Notes: generated by a model from the letters alone, not told the origin. Positions 15,998 through 26,006 are shown, counted from the first letter of the stretch. The stretch: 64,000 nt of DNA from M3007 sp964646615 (GCA_964646615.1 CAZYEV010000085.1:1-64000), one strand, 5' to 3'. Program-made: numbers and translations.

Positions 15998-17467
15998 ATG
16001 GGCTGTATAGGTTGTTCCTGTTCCACAGGGAAAGATAGCGTAAAAGGCTGCCGCTCTAATGGCGGGTGCGCCACCGGCGGCTGCAACCGACACAATACGT
16101 ACGACTGGCTGACGGCTATGGGCATTGAGGATCCGATGCCGTTCGACATGGTCGAGGTCAGCTTCAAAAATGGCGCCCGCAAGGACTTTTTCAAAAACCC
16201 GCCACACACGCGCGCTACCACCGGCGACTGGGTGCTGGTCGAGTCGGCCACCGGCGGATACGACGTCGGCGTCATTTCCCTATCGGGCGAACTGGTGCGC
16301 CTGCAAATGAAACGCAAGCGCGTGCGGCCCGACAGTCGCCAGCAAAGCGTCATCCGCAAAGCCCACGAACGCGACGTGGAGCGCTTGGACCAGCTGCGCA
16401 AAATGGAGCGCGACATCATGATCCGCGCCCGCGTCATTGCCCGCAGCCTCGACCTGAAAATGAAAATCGGCGACGTGGAGTTTCAGGGCGACGGCCGCAA
16501 ATGCACCTTTTATTATACGGCCGATGGGCGCGTGGACTTCCGCGAGCTTATTCGCCATTACGCCCGCGAGTTCAATGTGCGCGTCGAAATGCGCCAGATA
16601 GGCGCCCGCCAGGAGTCTGCCCGCCTGGGCGGCTTGGGCAACTGCGGGCGCGAGCTGTGCTGCTCTACCTGGCTGGCCGAATTCAAAAGCGTCAATACTG
16701 CTGCCGCGCGGTACCAGAACCTGGCCATCAACCAGACCAAACTCTCCGGCATGTGTGGCCGCCTCAAGTGTTGCCTCAACTACGAGCTCGATACCTATAT
16801 TGACGCCTTAGAGGACTTTCCCGACAAGGCTGAACGCCTCAAAACCCAGGCAGGACTGGCCATTTTGATAAAAACGGACGTCTTCAAGCGGCTCATGTAC
16901 TACACCTACGCCGACGACCGAGGCAAATTCTTCGCCCTACACGTAGACCAGGTGTGGGAAGCACTCGACCGTATCAAAAACGGCGAACTACCCACCAGCC
17001 TGGAAGACCTCCTTGCCCTGGCGCCGCCGCCCATCACCGACGACAGCGACGAAGATGATGAGCCTACGCCCGACTACGAAAGCGTCGGAAACGTGCTCGA
17101 ACTGCCTATCGAAAAGCGTAAAAAGAAGCGCAAGAAAAAACGTAAGAAGCGCGCCGGCCAGAGCCTCGCCTCTGCCTTAGAACAAGCCGACCAGCCACCA
17201 GCACAGCAACCCGCCCAGCAGCAACGGCCGCCTCAACAAAAAGATGCGCCCAAGCCACCACAAGCGAAGGACGCACCCGGGCAGTCGCAGTCTAAAGATG
17301 CGCCAAAACCGCCCCAGGCCAGGCCGGTGCAGTCGCCCCCATCGGCACAGCCCGGACAACCGACACCCGACGGCGGCGAACGAAAGAAAAAAAAGAAGAA
17401 AAAGAAAAATCGCCCAAACCCGAACCGCCCGGACGGACCTAACAGCGGCCCACCGCCCACAGCCTGA
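15998..17467 (+). CDS. ricT: PSP1-domain protein RicT (YaaT)
   Basis: 489 residues. An N-terminal Cys-rich segment (MGCIGCSCS, then further Cys to residue 29) precedes the PSP1 core at about 45-290. The core contains CGRELCCSTWL and CGRLKCCLNYE, the cysteine motifs that bind iron-sulfur clusters in the RicAFT complex. From residue 372 the protein is a low-complexity tail: a Lys/Arg block, a Pro/Gln/Asp/Lys-rich stretch, a second poly-Lys block and a Pro-rich end. Bacillus RicT acts with RicA and RicF on RNase Y-dependent RNA processing; the role in Bacteroidota is not established. The long tail is the unusual part. Confidence 0.88.
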   Translation: MGCIGCSCSTGKDSVKGCRSNGGCATGGCNRHNTYDWLTAMGIEDPMPFDMVEVSFKNGARKDFFKNPPHTRATTGDWVLVESATGGYDVGVISLSGELVRLQMKRKRVRPDSRQQSVIRKAHERDVERLDQLRKMERDIMIRARVIARSLDLKMKIGDVEFQGDGRKCTFYYTADGRVDFRELIRHYAREFNVRVEMRQIGARQESARLGGLGNCGRELCCSTWLAEFKSVNTAAARYQNLAINQTKLSGMCGRLKCCLNYELDTYIDALEDFPDKAERLKTQAGLAILIKTDVFKRLMYYTYADDRGKFFALHVDQVWEALDRIKNGELPTSLEDLLALAPPPITDDSDEDDEPTPDYESVGNVLELPIEKRKKKRKKKRKKRAGQSLASALEQADQPPAQQPAQQQRPPQQKDAPKPPQAKDAPGQSQSKDAPKPPQARPVQSPPSAQPGQPTPDGGERKKKKKKKKNRPNPNRPDGPNSGPPPTA

Positions 17468-17533
17468 GCAAGCCCGCGTGCCCAAACCACAGAACCGCTT
17501 CCTTTCGCCTCATAACAGCATTCGCCTTTTCTC

Positions 17534-18940
17534 ATGCAGTACGATGTTATCGTCATTGGCTCTGGCCCAGGCGGCTACGTGGCCGCCATCCGTTGCGCCC
17601 AACTGGGCATGCGAACCGCCATCGTCGAGCGCTATCCAACCCTCGGCGGCACCTGCCTCAACGTGGGCTGCATCCCGTCCAAAGCCCTCTTAGACTCCTC
17701 CGAGCATTACTACGCCGCCAAACATCACTTCAAAACCCACGGCATTGACCTCAAAGACCTCAAGGTCAACATGCCGCAAATGATCCGGCGCAAAAATCAG
17801 GTCGTGCTCGAAAACAACAAGGGCGTCGAATTCCTCATGAAAAAAAACAAGGTGGACGTCTATCACGGCCACGCCTCCTTCCTGACGCCCAAAACCGTCC
17901 AGGTAGCGCAAAAAGAAGAAGGAAACCTGGTGCTCGAGGCCCGCAACGTCATCATCGCTACCGGATCTAAGCCCATTGTGCCGGCCCATTTCAACTACGA
18001 CAAAAAGCGCGTCATCACCAGCACCGAAGCCCTCAACATCGAGCAGGTGCCTGGCAAAATGCTCATCATTGGCGGCGGTGTCATCGGCCTCGAACTGGGC
18101 AGCGTCTACGCCCGCTTAGGCACCGAGGTCAGCGTCGTTGAGTACATGGACCGCATCCTGCCGACTATGGACGCCGACTGCAGCCGTGAACTGAGCAAAA
18201 GCCTCAAAGCCCTGGGCATACAGTTCTATCTGCGACACGCCGTCACAGAAGTAACACCTACTAAAACGCAGGTCAAAGTCGTCGCCCAAAGCCGGGACGA
18301 CGAGTCCAAAAAACTCACCTTTGAGGTAGACTACTGCTTAGTCTCTATTGGTCGCCGGCCTTACACCGATGGCTTAGGCCTGGAAAACATCGGCCTGGCG
18401 CTGGATGAAAAAGGCCGCATCCCCGTCAACGACCATTTGGAAACCGCTGTGCGGGGCGTCTATGCCATTGGCGACGTTATTCGCGGTGCCATGTTGGCCC
18501 ATAAGGCTGAAGAAGAAGGCGTCTTTGTAGCCGAATGGCTGGCGGGTCAAAAGCCGCACATTCACTACCACCTCATCCCGAACGTCGTCTATACCTGGCC
18601 CGAAGTGGCCGGCGTGGGCTATACCGAGGAAGAGCTCAAAGAAAAAGGCGTGCCCTATAAAGTAGGCAAGTTTCCCTTCCGCGCACTGGGCCGCGCCCGC
18701 GCCAGCATGGATTTAGACGGCATGGCCAAGGTCATCGCTCACGCCGAAACCGATGAAATCCTCGGAGTGCATATCGTCGGCGCTCGTGCTGCCGATATGA
18801 TTGCCGAAGCCGTTGCCCTCATGGAATTCCGCGCATCTGCTGAAGACGCCGCGCGCATGAGCCACGCGCACCCGACTTATACTGAAGCGTTTCGCGAAGC
18901 AGCGTTGGCTGCTACAGCCAATCGGCCTATCCATTTATAG
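17534..18940 (+). CDS. lpdA: Dihydrolipoyl dehydrogenase (E3)
   Basis: 468 residues, full length. It reoxidises dihydrolipoamide in 2-oxoacid dehydrogenase or glycine-cleavage complexes, passing electrons via FAD to NAD. The FAD-binding GSGPGGYVAA is at about residues 9-18, the redox-active disulfide motif GGTCLNVGCIPSK at about 37-49, and the NAD-binding GGGVIGLELG in the middle. The C-terminal His-Glu dyad lies in HAHPTYTEAF. No E1 or E2 gene is nearby, so the partner complex cannot be told. Two hairpins follow the stop. Confidence 0.96.
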   Translation: MQYDVIVIGSGPGGYVAAIRCAQLGMRTAIVERYPTLGGTCLNVGCIPSKALLDSSEHYYAAKHHFKTHGIDLKDLKVNMPQMIRRKNQVVLENNKGVEFLMKKNKVDVYHGHASFLTPKTVQVAQKEEGNLVLEARNVIIATGSKPIVPAHFNYDKKRVITSTEALNIEQVPGKMLIIGGGVIGLELGSVYARLGTEVSVVEYMDRILPTMDADCSRELSKSLKALGIQFYLRHAVTEVTPTKTQVKVVAQSRDDESKKLTFEVDYCLVSIGRRPYTDGLGLENIGLALDEKGRIPVNDHLETAVRGVYAIGDVIRGAMLAHKAEEEGVFVAEWLAGQKPHIHYHLIPNVVYTWPEVAGVGYTEEELKEKGVPYKVGKFPFRALGRARASMDLDGMAKVIAHAETDEILGVHIVGARAADMIAEAVALMEFRASAEDAARMSHAHPTYTEAFREAALAATANRPIHL

Positions 18941-18979
18941 CGCGCTATAAAGGCTAAAACGGCTTCTCCCGCCCGAAGG

Positions 18980-18998
18980 GGCCTTGTGGTACAAGGCC
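18980..18998 (+). terminator. Hairpin after lpdA
   Basis: Perfect 8-bp stem GGCCTTGT/ACAAGGCC with a 3-nt loop, 40 bp after the stop; no T-run. Confidence 0.45.
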
Positions 18999-19036
18999 TC
19001 AAGCAGGCTCCTACGCGACAATAGGGCCTAAAACAA

Positions 19037-19067
19037 ATGCCTGGGCGACAATCCATCGCCCAGGCAT
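19037..19067. terminator. Bidirectional terminator between lpdA and the HhH membrane protein gene
   Basis: Perfect 12-bp stem (ATGCCTGGGCGA and its complement) with a 7-nt loop, midway between two convergent genes. The stretch 18941-19133 holds this hairpin and the one at 18980 and no gene. Confidence 0.7.
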
Positions 19068-19133
19068 GATGTTTAGACCCGCGCGATAAGGCCGAGTCTG
19101 AGGCGGCTTATGCCCGATATAAAGGCGTATTTT

Positions 19134-19778
19134 TTAGACCGCTTTCCCGCCCACCAATTCGTCCTGCAGCTTCTTGAGTTCGTCCCATTTGCCGTCAGCG
19201 GCCAGGGCGGCCTGGTGCGGCCAGCTCTCCGGATCGTGGGCATTGAACTGCGGGCCGCCGGCGTCGAGGATTTCGCGCAGGCGATAGGGCGATGTCATGG
19301 AGAGCAGTTGCCACGTGGTAATACCCGCGTTCTGAAGGAGTTCGGCAATTTTCGGCCCAATACCTTCGATGATTTGCAGGTCGTCCCAGGCGTACTCCTT
19401 GCCCGCGAAGTTTACGGTGCGCACCTGTGTTTCGCGCGCCTTCGCCTGCAGGGCGGCAAGGGCTTCCGGGCCCAATTGCTCGCGCAGGGCGTTGCGCTCG
19501 CTTTCGCACAGGATAAGGGCATCCTTGGCTTTGTGCAGCTCTTTGGAGCGCGTTTCGAGGTCGGCCTCCACTTTGGCGACGTTCATGCGCAGGTCGGTGA
19601 TGGCCTGTGTTTGCTCGTCCACCTTCAGTTTGAGTTCGGCGTTGTCGCTTTGCAGTTTGCTGACTTTGTAATAGATGTAGGAAGCGATCCAGCCCAAGAT
19701 AAACGGAACGATGCACAGGGCGAGCGCTACCGGGAGGTTTTCGGTGAAGCTGTTGAGCAAGATGTATGAGAGAAACAT
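19134..19778 (-). CDS. Membrane-anchored coiled-coil protein with helix-hairpin-helix domain
   Basis: 214 residues. One transmembrane helix at about 14-38 is followed by a heptad-like coiled coil at about 40-110 rich in Glu, Lys, Leu and Ala. A helix-hairpin-helix unit follows at about 133-172, with the hairpin IEGIGPKIAELLQNAG typical of DUF4332/HhH domains that contact DNA non-specifically. The tail after residue 175 (FNAHDPESWPHQAALAADG) is a motif seen after such HhH domains in Bacteroidota. It lies 29 bp after the OmpA-family gene, so the two are one operon. Function unknown. Confidence 0.75.
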   Translation of the reverse strand: MFLSYILLNSFTENLPVALALCIVPFILGWIASYIYYKVSKLQSDNAELKLKVDEQTQAITDLRMNVAKVEADLETRSKELHKAKDALILCESERNALREQLGPEALAALQAKARETQVRTVNFAGKEYAWDDLQIIEGIGPKIAELLQNAGITTWQLLSMTSPYRLREILDAGGPQFNAHDPESWPHQAALAADGKWDELKKLQDELVGGKAV

Positions 19779-19807
19779 GGCGTTGAGTTTGTTTTGATGG
19801 TGTGCAG

Positions 19808-20608
19808 TTACGGTTTGACGGTGATGACGACGCGGCGGTTGCGGTGGCGTCCGTCTTCGGTGGTGTTGTCGGCCACGGGTTCGCGTTTACCGCGCGACTC
19901 TACTTTGATGCGGTTGGCCGCAATACCGCTTTTAATGAGCACATTGGCAATGGATTGCGCGCGCGCGCGGCCCAGTTCCATATTAGCTTCGTCGGTGCCC
20001 ACGTCGTCGGTGTGGCCTACGATGAGGAAGGTGGCCGAAGTGGTTTTGTGCTTTTCCACCAGCTTCCTCAGGTATTCTTCCACTTTCGGGTCTTTATCGT
20101 ACTCGGTAGAGCGGAAGGGGAAGAGGAAGATGACGTCCTGGTCGCTTTCGATGATGGCGCCTTCTTCCATGGCGAGCACCATCTTGATCCAGTCGTAGTT
20201 GGCCGAAGCCATGGGCGGGCCACCTTCGGCCAGGCCATCTTCAACGGTTTTGGAGGCCAGGCGGATGCGGCTTGCGGGCACTTCGGGCATCATCAGTTGC
20301 TTGATGGCCTCTGCGCGTGCCAGGCCGGTGCCCTCGGGTTCGCCCGGGCGCTGCCAGCCGGTGATGAGAAGCGTATCGCCCTGGCCGCCACGCGCCAGCA
20401 GGGCCTTTTTCCAGGCCGCAAAGTTGGCATCAGGTTCCGGCGTATTCGACATCCATTTGAATAGGGGTTCGCCGGTCGTCTTGGCGGATACCTCTGTGGG
20501 AGCCTGCCCGTCGCAGCACTTGCACACATAGCAGTGCCAGAAACGAACAGCCCACACCGAATACCCGGCAAACACCAGCAACACGAGCCAGAGTGGAATT
20601 TTACTCAT
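19808..20608 (-). CDS. OmpA-family peptidoglycan-binding protein
   Basis: 266 residues from ATG 20608; a TTG at 20650 sits inside the -7 element and is rejected. An N-terminal hydrophobic helix (about 4-20) anchors or exports the protein. The C-terminal ~110 residues are the OmpA domain: VGHTDDVGTDEANMELGRARAQ includes the Asp and Arg that bind the diaminopimelate of peptidoglycan, and the domain ends at NRRVVI. Residues about 50-130 contain a second, weakly OmpA-like half (LITGWQRPGEPEGTGLARAEA), so it may carry two such units. It probably links the envelope to the cell wall and is transcribed together with the HhH membrane protein. Confidence 0.87.
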   Translation of the reverse strand: MSKIPLWLVLLVFAGYSVWAVRFWHCYVCKCCDGQAPTEVSAKTTGEPLFKWMSNTPEPDANFAAWKKALLARGGQGDTLLITGWQRPGEPEGTGLARAEAIKQLMMPEVPASRIRLASKTVEDGLAEGGPPMASANYDWIKMVLAMEEGAIIESDQDVIFLFPFRSTEYDKDPKVEEYLRKLVEKHKTTSATFLIVGHTDDVGTDEANMELGRARAQSIANVLIKSGIAANRIKVESRGKREPVADNTTEDGRHRNRRVVITVKP

Positions 20609-20647
20609 AGGTGGAGCGGTTTTAAATTTTGCACGGTGATGTTTGGG

Positions 20648-20655
20648 CAAATGTA
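20648..20655 (-). promoter_or_regulatory. -7 element (TACATTTG) for the OmpA-HhH operon
   Basis: Exact TAnnTTTG match on the minus strand, 40 nt before the ATG at 20608. Confidence 0.6.
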
Positions 20656-20743
20656 ATCCATTATTGCTGAAATGTCGGCCATCCAGCGAAAAAACTTAAT
20701 TTAGCCGCCGAAGCCATGCGCTTTTTCAGCAAAAACGCACGAT

Positions 20744-21370
20744 ATGAAGCTCTCCCCGCGCGATTTCGTACACCAGTACTGGCGCTATGCCCAGCAAACG
20801 CAGAAAAAAACCGGCATCAGTGCCATCGCTATTCTGGCCCAGGCGGCCGTGGAAAGCGGCTGGGGCGAACACGCGCCGGGCAATATGTTTTTCGGTATCA
20901 AGGCTAAAGCCACTGACCCGCCGCGCAAACGCCAGCTGCTGACCACCACCGAATACCTGAAAAGCCCCGACCAGGGGCACCGCTTCCCGAAGGTCCTCTC
21001 CATCACAGAGGTAAGGCCAGGGCTGTGGAAGTATCGAGTAAAGGACTGGTTTCGCCGCTATCGCACGGCCAAAGGCTCCTTCGACGACCATGCGCAGTTC
21101 TTCCTGACCAACCCGCGCTACGCGGAAGCTGTGCGCGTGGGCGCCGACCCGCTGGCCTTCTTGCGCGAGGTGGCGCGGGCCGGCTATGCCACCGATCCCA
21201 ACTACTTCGACCTGCTGGCCAAAGTGGTGCGCATAATTGAGCGCCATCGGCCCGACACTGCTACACCCCGCACGACAACGCCGCCCCCATCAGAGGAAGA
21301 GGCCTTGCCATTGCCCCCGGTCGAGCGCGGCGAGTGGGTGCCCGCTCGGGTACTTCCCGAAGAGGCCTAA
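20744..21370 (+). CDS. Glucosaminidase-domain (GH73-type) protein
   Basis: 208 residues. Residues about 5-165 are a glucosaminidase/mannosyl-glycoprotein endo-beta-N-acetylglucosaminidase domain with the catalytic Glu in LAQAAVESGWG and the segment NMFFGIKA, both hallmarks of FlgJ/AtlA-like GH73 enzymes. No signal peptide or lipobox is visible, which is unusual for a wall hydrolase and resembles phage or contractile-machine endolysins, although no phage genes are near. The last 40 residues are Pro/Thr/Glu-rich. A degenerate -7 (TAATTTAG, 20697-20704) precedes it. Likely role: cleavage of the peptidoglycan glycan backbone. Confidence 0.88.
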   Translation: MKLSPRDFVHQYWRYAQQTQKKTGISAIAILAQAAVESGWGEHAPGNMFFGIKAKATDPPRKRQLLTTTEYLKSPDQGHRFPKVLSITEVRPGLWKYRVKDWFRRYRTAKGSFDDHAQFFLTNPRYAEAVRVGADPLAFLREVARAGYATDPNYFDLLAKVVRIIERHRPDTATPRTTTPPPSEEEALPLPPVERGEWVPARVLPEEA

Positions 21371-21375
21371 GCCAC

Positions 21376-22413
21376 TCAGGGAGCAGCCTCCATAAGCTCC
21401 TCTGCCACGCCTAAACCGCTCCTGGGCTGCTGTTGCAGCAGGTAGTGATAGACCGTCTGCGCAAGCAAGGCAATGCTTTGTGCCTGACGTTCGGTGTCGG
21501 CCCCGCGCGTCATGATGACAAGCAGATAGGGAGCGCCTTCCACGTAAATTACACCAGCCTCATGCAATTCGTGGGTACTGCCAGCATACCCCCAGCCGCC
21601 GAACTTATGCCACAGGCGCGTGCCAGGAGGTAGCCCTTTTTTGAAACCTTCCGAAAAAGCGCATTTGGAGAGGAGCTGGGCGGCGTACTCCGAAAACTCT
21701 GGGCTCAGGTAAGAAGAGTTGAAGATCACTTTAAACAGCACGGCCATTTCGGGCGCCGACAGGGTGAAGCGGTCTATGGCATCCCAAGAGACGTACAAAC
21801 CAATATCGGCAAAAAGTTTGGGCGTACTCTGGGGATCGAGGCGACTGGCCAAAAGCCACGTAGCGTGATTGTCGGAGTAAACAATCATGTGTTCCAGCAG
21901 CTCGGCCACGGTGTATTCCTTGCCGACCTCGATGCTCGGAAAGGTGTAATACTGTGGCTGGACGACGCCATTGGGCGGCGCTGTGCACACGATGCGCTGC
22001 TGCAACAGCCCGGGCTGCATTTCGGCCGCCTTCAGCATCGAAATCAGCAGAGCGACCTTCATCAGCGAGGCCGGGTGATAACGTTCCTCTCCGTTGAGTG
22101 ACATCCAGTTCCCATGCCCAAAATCGCGCAGGTAAATCGAGGCTTGTGCCAGCCTGCCCCTATGCCGAAGGCTATCTATTTGATGCAAGAGTGCTCGCCT
22201 CAAAGGTAGATAGATCTCTGCCTCGCATTCATCTTCCGCCGAGAGAAGCGGCCCGACCCACTGATAGCCGCTCACGCGAGCAATTCGGTAATCGCATTTG
22301 GCGGGCGCATCGGCATGTTGGAGATAGGTCAACCAGGCATAAAAGAGCACACCAAGACCAAAGCCCAGCGCAAGCGTAAGCCACCACGCGCGGTCGGATA
22401 GACGAGGCGCCAT
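21376..22413 (-). CDS. Membrane-anchored class A beta-lactamase-like serine hydrolase
   Basis: 345 residues. One N-terminal transmembrane helix at about 11-30 is followed by a periplasmic hydrolase domain. All three penicillin-interacting motifs are visible: SxxK at S116-K119 (PASLMK), SDN at 180-182, and KxG as K270-F-G272. This is a complete active-site set for a class A beta-lactamase/PBP-like acyl enzyme. The omega-loop Glu of true class A lactamases could not be identified, so antibiotic resistance should not be assumed; a peptidase or esterase role is equally possible. It converges with the glucosaminidase gene; stops are 5 bp apart, which may reflect a shared cell-wall theme. Confidence 0.85.
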   Translation of the reverse strand: MAPRLSDRAWWLTLALGFGLGVLFYAWLTYLQHADAPAKCDYRIARVSGYQWVGPLLSAEDECEAEIYLPLRRALLHQIDSLRHRGRLAQASIYLRDFGHGNWMSLNGEERYHPASLMKVALLISMLKAAEMQPGLLQQRIVCTAPPNGVVQPQYYTFPSIEVGKEYTVAELLEHMIVYSDNHATWLLASRLDPQSTPKLFADIGLYVSWDAIDRFTLSAPEMAVLFKVIFNSSYLSPEFSEYAAQLLSKCAFSEGFKKGLPPGTRLWHKFGGWGYAGSTHELHEAGVIYVEGAPYLLVIMTRGADTERQAQSIALLAQTVYHYLLQQQPRSGLGVAEELMEAAP

Positions 22414-22523
22414 GAGAAATTGTGTTTATTTGTTGGTACGCATTTCCAAACGCTTTAAGTCGATATCGGGTTGCTTACCTATGCGAAACAGCCGACCGCT
22501 GGCTCGTTCCTCGAAAACACCAC

Positions 22524-22531
22524 TACCTTTG
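22524..22531 (+). promoter_or_regulatory. -7 element (TACCTTTG) for the amidohydrolase gene
   Basis: Exact TAnnTTTG match 132 bp before the chosen ATG at 22656 and 14 bp before an alternative in-frame ATG at 22545. Confidence 0.6.
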
Positions 22532-22655
22532 CCCGCCATTTGTAATGCTCATTAAAAGCGCCCGTTTGCTGTACGAGACCCACATTCTCGGATCTACTGA
22601 AGAAAGATTGGCTGGCCTGTGGGTGATGAAGCGCGCGCTTATTCACCTGGTTTTC

Positions 22656-24374
<1,719 letters not shown>

Positions 24375-24513
24375 CTAAGCCGCAGGAAGAAGTCCATTAC
24401 CTCAGAGGGCAAAACGCCATTCAGTTACTGGCGAAAAAAACACCGATAGAGCGGCATTTTATCGCCACAAGAATGATGCTGAGGAAAAAAGAATGCGGAT
24501 TGCTCGGAACGCC

Positions 24514-24521
24514 TACCTTTG
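24514..24521 (+). promoter_or_regulatory. -7 element (TACCTTTG) for the DUF3276 gene
   Basis: Exact TAnnTTTG match 48 bp before the inferred GTG start at 24569. It excludes all upstream in-frame ATGs. Confidence 0.65.
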
Positions 24522-24568
24522 CTCGCGTTTACGAGAGAGAACTTCATTTTTTCACAAAACGCAACGAA

Positions 24569-25273
24569 GTGGAATACGGGTTTTTTAAGCGGCGCAATTC
24601 TGGAAACAACCAACAACGCAACTCCGAGCGCCGCGATCGAGGGGGATACCGCGAACGAAACGACTATCGCGACAGAGACCGGGACCGCGGCGGATACCGC
24701 GAACGAAACGACAACCGAGACCGCGAATGGAGCAGAGACCGCGACCGCAGCGGGTACCGCGAACGAGGCGGCAACGACCAACAGCGCAACTTCGACGGCG
24801 GCGGGGAGGAAAGCGTCTTCTCCAAGCGCGTACGCGCCGGCAAACGTCGCACCTACTTTCTGGATGTTCGTAAAACACGCGGCGACGACTTCTTTATCAC
24901 CATCACCGAAAGTACCCGGCGCGACGACGGCTACGGCGGCTACCGCCGACACAAAATCTTCCTCTACAAGGAGGATTTTAACCGCTTCCTCGCTTCGCTT
25001 AATGAAGTCGTGGAACATGTGAAAACGCATCTGATGCCCGACTTCGACTACGAAGAGTTCGACCGACGTCAGGCCGAATGGGAGGCGCAACAACAAAACG
25101 CCACCTTCGACGACGACGAGCGCCTCGGCACCCTCGAAGACGCCGACGAGGAAGACTTTGAGGAGGACTTCGACGAAGATTTCGAGGACGACGACCTCGA
25201 CGAAGACGACGAAAAACCGCTGGGTAAAGACTCCAAACGCAAGACACCGCCAGAAGACGATCTCTCCTGGTAA
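24569..25273 (+). CDS. DUF3276 (PUR-like) nucleic-acid-binding protein with RGG/RD-rich head and acidic tail
   Basis: 234 residues from an inferred GTG at 24569; the promoter at 24514 leaves this as the first credible start, with no ATG available. Residues 7-80 are disordered and extremely rich in Arg, Asp, Gly, Asn and Tyr, with GYRER repeated at 26-30, 42-46 and 62-66. Residues about 83-152 form the PUR/DUF3276 fold (SKRVRAGKRRTYFLDVR to NEVVEHV), related to the Borrelia and eukaryotic Pur-alpha single-strand DNA/RNA binders. Residues 181-216 are almost purely Asp/Glu. The basic-domain-acidic layout suggests RNA binding with charge autoinhibition or condensate formation; that is inference. 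Confidence 0.8.
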   Translation: MEYGFFKRRNSGNNQQRNSERRDRGGYRERNDYRDRDRDRGGYRERNDNRDREWSRDRDRSGYRERGGNDQQRNFDGGGEESVFSKRVRAGKRRTYFLDVRKTRGDDFFITITESTRRDDGYGGYRRHKIFLYKEDFNRFLASLNEVVEHVKTHLMPDFDYEEFDRRQAEWEAQQQNATFDDDERLGTLEDADEEDFEEDFDEDFEDDDLDEDDEKPLGKDSKRKTPPEDDLSW

Positions 25274-25353
25274 GAAAGGGCCATTGAGGGTAAGCCGCCC
25301 TATCGCTGTTGGATGCGATTGGCCCAACACAGAATAAGCCAGACCCTTGCACC

Positions 25354-25974
25354 ATGCGCATATCGTCCTCCCTTCTATGGCTGTGCCTGGCGGCCCTGAC
25401 CTTAGCCGCCTGCGACGACAGCGCGCCTATACCCAAACCACGCGCCTACCCGCGCGTCCTTTATCCAGAAAAAGCCTATAAGCCGTTCGAGGCCGGCGGT
25501 TGTCCCTTCATATTCGATATGCCCGTCTATGCCGACGTGGAGCAAGATGTCTCCTTTTTTGACGAAGGCCCCAAGAGCGACTGCTGGTTTACGCTGCACG
25601 TCCGCGCGCTCAATGCGCAAATCCACTGCAGCTACTACCCCATCCATAACCGCGCACGCTTCGACGAGCTGGTGCAGGATGCCTTCACGATGGCCCAAAA
25701 GCACAACATCAAGGCCAGCTACATCGAAGAGATCCCTGTGCATCGCACCGCCGACCGTGTGCATGGCGTCGTGTTCAATCTCGAAGGCGCTACCGCCTCT
25801 TCTTACCAATTCTTCCTGACCGACTCCACCCAGCACTTCCTGCGCGGAGCGCTGTACTTTAAAACGCAGGCCCGCCCCGACTCGCTGGCGCCCGTGCTCG
25901 ATTTCATGCGGCAAGATGTCAACCGCCTCATCGAAACCCTGCACTGGCAGAAGGCCCCACCCAAAAAGAAATGA
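25354..25974 (+). CDS. gldD: Gliding-motility lipoprotein GldD
   Basis: 206 residues from ATG 25354. A signal peptide with lipobox TLAAC is followed by PKPRAYPRVLYPEKAY, the diagnostic GldD opening, and by the conserved CPFIFDMPVYADVE and HCSYYP segments. GldD is a lipoprotein required for gliding and type IX secretion in Flavobacterium johnsoniae; its exact job is unknown, and it is also conserved in non-gliding Bacteroidota. No other gld gene is in the window. A hairpin terminator follows directly. Confidence 0.92.
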   Translation: MRISSSLLWLCLAALTLAACDDSAPIPKPRAYPRVLYPEKAYKPFEAGGCPFIFDMPVYADVEQDVSFFDEGPKSDCWFTLHVRALNAQIHCSYYPIHNRARFDELVQDAFTMAQKHNIKASYIEEIPVHRTADRVHGVVFNLEGATASSYQFFLTDSTQHFLRGALYFKTQARPDSLAPVLDFMRQDVNRLIETLHWQKAPPKKK

Positions 25975-25978
25975 AAGA

Positions 25979-26006
25979 GGGCAACGCCCGAACAGAGACG
26001 TTGCCC
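25979..26006. terminator. Bidirectional terminator between gldD and the 26036 gene
   Basis: Perfect 8-bp stem GGGCAACG/CGTTGCCC with a 12-nt loop between two convergent genes. On the minus strand T-rich sequence follows. Confidence 0.75.

Noticed and set aside
22545..22655. Longer N-terminus for the amidohydrolase from ATG 22545
   Set aside because: It would place 37 polar residues before a clean lipoprotein signal peptide that starts at 22656.
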